NCBI GenBank assembly: GCA_946886325.1
Contig: CAMPIK010000046.1
Coordinates: 1 to 10,367 of the forward strand
DNA: 10,367 nt
Source of the DNA: an uncultured Shinella sp.
Lineage (GTDB): Bacteria; Pseudomonadota; Alphaproteobacteria; Rhizobiales; Rhizobiaceae
Direction: 5' to 3'
Shown here: piece by piece, positions 8,175 to 10,367 of the stretch
Numbering within the stretch: the stretch's first letter is position 1
Layout of the letters: each line of letters opens with the position of its first letter
Notes under the pieces: model-generated
Told to the model about the DNA's origin: nothing
The model's input: only the letters and a program-made list of their open reading frames with translations
The model's database searches: none
Position numbers and translations under genes: made by a program

Positions 8175-8873
8175 TCAGCCGCGCCGGCTGACCGTCGGCC
8201 CCTTGGTCGAGCCGAACTCGGCGAGCACCGTTTCGCCGGCAATGGCCGTCTGGCCGAGGCTGACGCGCGGATCCGTGCCGGCGGGCAGGAAGACGTCGAG
8301 ACGGGAGCCGAAGCGGATCAGGCCGAAGCGCTCGCCGGTTTCCAGGTTGTCGTTCATCTCCGTCCAGCAGACGATGCGGCGCGCGACGAGGCCGGCGATC
8401 TGCACGACGCCGATCGGCCCGTGCACCGTCTCGATGACGAGGCCGTTGCGCTCGTTTTCCTGGCTTGCCTTGTCGAGTTCCGCATTGACGAACTTGCCGG
8501 CCCGATAGGCGACGCGCGCGACGCGCCCGCGCATCGGCGCGCGGTTCACATGGCAGTTGAAGACATTCATGAAGACGGAGATGCGCAGCATCGGCTCCGA
8601 GCCAAGTTCGAGCTCGGCCGGCGGCGTCACCATGGCAATCGCGGAAACGCGGCCGTCGGCCGGGCTAATGACGAGGTCGTCGTCCTGCGGCGTCATGCGC
8701 TCCGGGTCGCGGAAGAAATAGGCGCACCAGGCCGTCAGGATGAAGCCGATCCACATCAGCGGTTCCCAGGCGGCGCCCAGAAGCAGCGAGGCGACGAAGA
8801 AGGCGGCGACGAACTTCCAGCCGTCGCGATGGATCGGCACCAGCGTGTTGCGCACCGTATCGACCAAACTCAT
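8175..8873 (-). CDS. psd: Phosphatidylserine decarboxylase proenzyme
   Basis: Membrane-associated pyruvoyl enzyme that decarboxylates phosphatidylserine to phosphatidylethanolamine. From the chosen start ([10 protein letters not shown]) it is 232 residues, the short form of the family common in alphaproteobacteria. Two hydrophobic stretches lie at about residues 20-50 ([14 protein letters not shown] and [14 protein letters not shown]). Family motifs include [31 protein letters not shown] and [11 protein letters not shown]. Self-cleavage should occur in EFGSTKG between G221 and S222, where S222 becomes the pyruvoyl group; the widely quoted motif is LGST, here FGST. The start is supported by GGGAG nine or so bases upstream. 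An upstream in-frame ATG (8982-8984) would add 37 residues of no family character. pssA follows 115 bases downstream. Confidence 0.95.
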   Translation of the reverse strand: MSLVDTVRNTLVPIHRDGWKFVAAFFVASLLLGAAWEPLMWIGFILTAWCAYFFRDPERMTPQDDDLVISPADGRVSAIAMVTPPAELELGSEPMLRISVFMNVFNCHVNRAPMRGRVARVAYRAGKFVNAELDKASQENERNGLVIETVHGPIGVVQIAGLVARRIVCWTEMNDNLETGERFGLIRFGSRLDVFLPAGTDPRVSLGQTAIAGETVLAEFGSTKGPTVSRRG

Positions 8874-8905
8874 GTTCGGTTTCTCCCGATTGATCTCGGG
8901 CATCG

Positions 8906-8933
8906 ACCTAGCGTGAAAAGATGGCGGGAGCAA
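8906..8933 (-). promoter_or_regulatory. Possible psd promoter
   Basis: On the - strand TTGCTC (8933-8928) and CTAGGT (8911-8906) are separated by 16 bases, 33 bases before the psd ATG. The match to the usual TTGACA/TATAAT is partial. It is offered because the upstream sRNA terminator at about 9001 makes a separate psd promoter necessary. Confidence 0.25.
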
Positions 8934-9000
8934 TGCAGGCCGGCCGCCAATCGAAGCGCATCCTGCCGCAGGGTTGTCGGGCACGGATACGCAAGGCCCT

Positions 9001-9043
9001 TAAAAACGAAAAGCCCGCCGCGGGAGGAGGTGCGGCAGGCTTT
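9001..9043 (-). terminator. Intrinsic terminator formed by the last anti-SD hairpin
   Basis: The fourth hairpin (AAAGCC-U-GCCGC pairing with GCGGC-G-GGCUUU) is followed on the - strand by TTTTCGTTTTTA. This is a GC-rich stem plus T-tract, so the hairpin serves both as a regulatory loop and as a terminator. Confidence 0.8.
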
Positions 9044-9150
9044 CCGAAACACATGAACAGCGCCTGGGAGGAGGAGCGGCCCTGTTCAGGGCAGAAACCC
9101 TCGGGAGGAGGAGAAGGTTTCCGCTATCACGAAGCTCTGCGGGAGGAGGT
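9022..9150. repeat. Four-copy GGGAGGAGG motif
   Basis: GGGAGGAGG starts at 9022, 9066, 9103 and 9141 on the + strand, with spacings of 44, 37 and 38 bases. Copies two and three continue as AG; copies one and four continue as T. Each lies in the loop of an inverted repeat (see the small RNA). The flanking sequences are unrelated in primary sequence, so this is not a simple tandem duplication or a CRISPR. Confidence 0.9.
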
Positions 9151-9169
9151 GCATCGCTTCGATGAGTTG

Positions 9170-9175
9170 ACTATA
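9170..9175 (-). promoter_or_regulatory. Probable -10 box of the small RNA
   Basis: TATAGT on the - strand (9175-9170) would place transcription start near 9163, right at the first hairpin. The hexamer 17 bases further upstream is CTACGA, a poor -35, so an alternative sigma factor or an activator may be used. Rhodobacter homologues are heat-shock-sigma dependent, from memory, but I cannot match that motif here. Confidence 0.45.
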
Positions 9176-9283
9176 CGCAGTTCCCGGCGGATTCGTAGAC
9201 GGAATTCTGCAAGTCAGCCATGCGCTCTGCGAATACCTATCGTCCAATCCTGCCCATCCGGCAACCAAATTGCCGTATTTTTA

Positions 9284-9322
9284 GGCAAAACAAAAGCGCC
9301 CGATCGAATGATCCGGGCGCTT
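9284..9322 (-). terminator. Intrinsic terminator of the DUF1127 gene
   Basis: On the - strand the stem AAGCGCCC/GGGCGCTT (9322-9315 with 9301-9294) is extended inward by GATC pairs with one bulged base and an ATTC loop. It is followed by TTTGTTTTGCC. It lies 38 bases past the DUF1127 stop and before the small RNA promoter, so the two should be separate transcripts except for read-through. Confidence 0.8.
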
Positions 9323-9360
9323 GAAGAAAACGGCCTTGGCCGTTCGTGCCGATTGACGGC

Positions 9361-9507
9361 TTAGTTGCCGACGGATTCGCGGGCGACGCGCTTGATGTCC
9401 GAGCGGTCGATGCCGAGATCGTTCAGTGCGCGCGTCGACATGCGGCCGAGTTCGGTGACCGTCTGACGGTACTGGCGCCAATTGTTGAAGGAGCGTGCTA
9501 CGTTCAT
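9361..9507 (-). CDS. DUF1127 family small protein
   Basis: Arginine-rich protein of 48 residues (MNVARSFNNWRQYRQ at the start). The DUF1127 core is at about residues 17-44: TELGRMSTRALNDLGI followed by DRSDIKRVARES. Family members are small basic proteins; some in alphaproteobacteria have been tied to RNA turnover and to phosphate, carbon or nitrogen metabolism. The Rhodobacter homologue next to the CcsR RNAs (CcaF1) is reported as an RNA-binding regulator, from memory. The start has a good ribosome site (AGGGG, about 7 bases upstream) and a structured leader. The small RNA follows 197 bases downstream on the same strand, after a terminator. The exact function here is unknown. Confidence 0.88.
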   Translation of the reverse strand: MNVARSFNNWRQYRQTVTELGRMSTRALNDLGIDRSDIKRVARESVGN

Positions 9508-9529
9508 GGTGATCCCCTTTCCTGGGCAT

Positions 9530-9569
9530 TCGAAGCAGGCTGCCAGTCCATGGCGCCTCGTTGCTTCGA
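9530..9569 (-). promoter_or_regulatory. Hairpin in the DUF1127 5' leader
   Basis: Outer arms TCGAAGCA (9530-9537) and TGCTTCGA (9562-9569) pair over 8 bases. GGC/GCC (9538-9540 with 9555-9557) and GCCA/TGGC (9542-9545 with 9551-9554) extend the stem inward, leaving a five-base loop. The total is 15 base pairs with two bulges. It would occupy the first 40 bases of the mRNA and end just before the ribosome site. It may stabilise the 5' end or control translation. Confidence 0.55.
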
Positions 9570-9577
9570 TGGGTTTC

Positions 9578-9606
9578 TTATAACCTGAACCGATTTAATG
9601 TTGCAG
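9578..9606 (-). promoter_or_regulatory. Probable DUF1127 promoter
   Basis: On the - strand TTATAA (9583-9578) is a good -10, and CTGCAA (9606-9601) lies 17 bases upstream as a poor -35. Start of transcription would fall near 9571, right before the leader hairpin. The weak -35 leaves room for an alternative sigma factor. Confidence 0.4.
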
Positions 9607-9620
9607 CGCAATATACACAG

Positions 9621-9651
9621 AACACCCATGCGCGAAGTGCATGGGTGTTTT
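9621..9651 (+). terminator. Orphan terminator-like hairpin
   Basis: Arms AACACCCATGC (9621-9631) and GCATGGGTGTT (9639-9649) are perfect around a 7-base loop, and the + strand runs on into a TTTT (9648-9651). No + strand gene ends just upstream. It may stop antisense transcription or end an unrecognised RNA. Confidence 0.5.
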
Positions 9652-9684
9652 ACCGAGTGTGCTCCGTCCTGAGCCGCCCGCGCG

Positions 9685-9714
9685 TTGACATGTCCCGGCC
9701 AGCAAAGGCAGAGT
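9685..9714 (+). promoter_or_regulatory. Possible promoter of the VOC gene
   Basis: A consensus -35 TTGACA (9685-9690) is followed after 18 bases by CAGAGT, a weak -10 with three of six matches. Transcription would start near 9721, giving a leader of about 70 bases. Confidence 0.35.
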
Positions 9715-9792
9715 TTCGCGTGTTGCAGTAGGGCGCATCGGCCGGAACGGGCCTTGCAGAAGGGCCAGCCCCGAAGACAGGAGCCAAATGCC

Positions 9793-10212
9793 TTGAGCGA
9801 TCCAGCCGTACAGCCGGCCGCCCGCGCCATCCTGACGGGCGTCGAAGCGGTGCTTTATGTATCCGATTTCGCGGCAGCCCTTGCCTTCTTCACGCGGAAA
9901 CTCGGCTTTGCCGTCGATTTCACCTATGGCGAACCGCCCTTCTACGGTGTCGTCGATCGGGACGGCACGCGCCTCTGCCTGCGGCTCGTCGGCGAGCCGG
10001 TTTTCGTCGGCGACATTCGCCGCCGCGAGGAATTGCTCTCGGCCGCGCTGACGCTCGACAGTGCGGCGGCCGTCGACAGGCTCTTTCTCGAATACGAGGC
10101 TGCCGGTGTCGGCTTTCACCAGAAGCTGAAGACCCAGCCGTGGGGTGCGCGCACTTTCATCGTGCTCGACCCGGACGGCAACCTGATCCTCTTTGCCGGA
10201 CCGGGTGACTGA
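9793..10212 (+). CDS. VOC superfamily protein (glyoxalase/bleomycin-resistance-like)
   Basis: Single-domain vicinal oxygen chelate protein of 139 residues. It has the paired beta-alpha-beta-beta-beta layout: VEAVLYVSDFAAALAFFTRK then LGFAVDFTYGEPPFYGVVDR and GTRLCLRLV in the first half, and RTFIVLDPDGNLILFAG in the second. The metal-binding glutamate usual in the last strand (DPDGN-x-ELxE) is not there, so a metal-dependent catalytic role is doubtful; a binding or resistance role is possible. I chose the TTG at 9793 because AGGAG lies nine bases upstream and similarity-like sequence begins soon after. An out-of-frame ATG (9788) makes a three-codon ATGCCTTGA that overlaps the TTG. A longer reading from TTG at 9685 adds 36 unlikely residues. 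Convergent with the ABC gene, 5 bases apart. Confidence 0.82.
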   Translation: MSDPAVQPAARAILTGVEAVLYVSDFAAALAFFTRKLGFAVDFTYGEPPFYGVVDRDGTRLCLRLVGEPVFVGDIRRREELLSAALTLDSAAAVDRLFLEYEAAGVGFHQKLKTQPWGARTFIVLDPDGNLILFAGPGD

Positions 10213-10217
10213 CCCGC

Positions 10218-10367
10218 TTAACTGGCCGGCGCCTTGCGCACGACCACGCCCAGCTCGTCGCTTTCGCGCACCTGCTTCAGATGCTCCTCGGCCTCGGTCG
10301 CCTCGCGCTGGCGGTTCCACATCGAGGCGTAGAGGCCACCCTGCGCCAGCAGCCCCGCATGGGTGCC
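10218..10367 (-). CDS. ABC exporter, C-terminal end only (partial)
   Basis: The last 49 residues of a protein that continues beyond the window. GTHAGLLAQGGLYASMWNRQ is the usual ending of the nucleotide-binding domain of fused membrane-ATPase exporters (the H-loop is just upstream, outside the window), followed by a charged tail ending in VVVRKAPAS. The LYASMW-x-RQ style resembles Atm1/ABCB7-type exporters of glutathione-linked compounds, but the subfamily cannot be confirmed from this fragment. It converges with the VOC gene; a five-base-pair stem (CGGGT 10202-10206 and ACCCG 10212-10216) sits at the junction without a T-run. Confidence 0.78.
   Translation of the reverse strand, partial: GTHAGLLAQGGLYASMWNRQREATEAEEHLKQVRESDELGVVVRKAPAS

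Larger units (their letters stand above)
9001..9164 (-). ncRNA. Cuckoo/CcsR-like small RNA with four anti-Shine-Dalgarno hairpins
   Basis: The - strand RNA would fold into four successive stem-loops, each exposing CCUCCUCCC, complementary to a perfect Shine-Dalgarno. In transcript order they are: 9161-9130, stem CGAAGC, tandem G-A pairs, then UGC; 9124-9091, 12 base pairs including two G-U; 9088-9054, stem UGAACAG, a mismatch, then GCC; 9043-9010, 12 base pairs including one G-U. Spacers are 2 to 10 bases. The stems differ in sequence but keep the loop, which is strong evidence for selection on structure. Several pairs are G-U only on the - strand, which fixes the orientation. The family identification rests on memory: 'cuckoo' RNAs, including CcsR1-4 of Rhodobacter sphaeroides, have such loops and follow a DUF1127 gene. 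Targets are unknown. Whether it stays one RNA or is cut into four is not visible. Confidence 0.82.
9508..9792. other. Divergent intergenic region between DUF1127 and the VOC gene
   Basis: This 285-base stretch holds the DUF1127 leader hairpin and promoter (- strand), an orphan terminator-like hairpin (9621-9651) and the VOC gene promoter with a small leader hairpin (GGGCCTT 9749-9755 and AAGGGCC 9760-9766, one mismatch). No protein-coding gene is seen in it. Confidence 0.5.

Noticed and set aside
8874..8984. N-terminal extension of psd to an ATG at 8984
   Set aside because: The added residues lack family character, while the internal ATG has a good ribosome site.
8421..9056. + strand 211-codon open frame over psd and the small RNA
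   Set aside because: It runs antisense to psd and through the hairpin array, with low-complexity, charged composition and no family character.
9022..9150. CRISPR-like array of GGGAGGAGG repeats
   Set aside because: The repeated unit is only about 9 bases and each copy sits in the loop of its own hairpin; spacers form the stems, so it is a structured RNA.
9595..10320. - strand 241-codon open frame
   Set aside because: Antisense to the VOC gene and overlapping the end of the ABC gene in another frame; no domain.

Overview
This GC-rich window carries a chromosomal housekeeping block of an alphaproteobacterium, most likely Rhizobiales/Rhizobiaceae. The evidence is the gene content and order (alr, radA, cvpA, purF and an SDR on the + strand; psd and pssA on the - strand), the short pyruvoyl-type phosphatidylserine decarboxylase, and a DUF1127 gene next to an array of anti-Shine-Dalgarno RNA hairpins. 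The genus cannot be fixed from the sequence.

Region by region: 45-1214 alr (alanine racemase); 1263-1845 a parDE toxin-antitoxin pair wedged between alr and radA, whose toxin stop codon overlaps the radA start; 1845-3248 radA; 3399-4004 cvpA; 4005-4315 a 311-base leader with a perfect long inverted repeat; 4316-5812 purF; 5824-6564 an SDR oxidoreductase; 6587-7060 a convergent MarR-type regulator with a palindromic operator (7071-7098) just upstream; 7196-8059 pssA and 8175-8873 psd, separated by facing heptamer repeats; about 9001-9164 a small RNA gene; 9361-9507 a 48-residue DUF1127 gene; 9793-10212 a VOC/glyoxalase-like gene; and from 10367 down to 10218 the C-terminus of an ABC exporter.

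The most interesting element is the - strand small RNA at about 9001-9164. It folds into four consecutive hairpins, each with CCUCCUCCC in its loop, which copies the anti-Shine-Dalgarno sequence of 16S rRNA. The last hairpin is also an intrinsic terminator. Stem mismatches that would be A-C on the + strand become G-U pairs on the - strand, which fixes the direction. A -10-like box sits just upstream of the first hairpin. The DUF1127 gene lies immediately upstream on the same strand. This matches what I recall of the 'cuckoo'/CcsR RNAs of Rhodobacter, which follow a DUF1127 gene; here the two are separated by an intrinsic terminator.

How the genes work together: psd and pssA form the phosphatidylethanolamine branch of phospholipid synthesis (CDP-diacylglycerol to phosphatidylserine to phosphatidylethanolamine). 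PurF makes the first committed step of purine synthesis and probably shares a transcript with the SDR. ParDE is an accessory module whose expression is physically tied to radA. The MarR protein probably controls itself through the palindrome next to its start.
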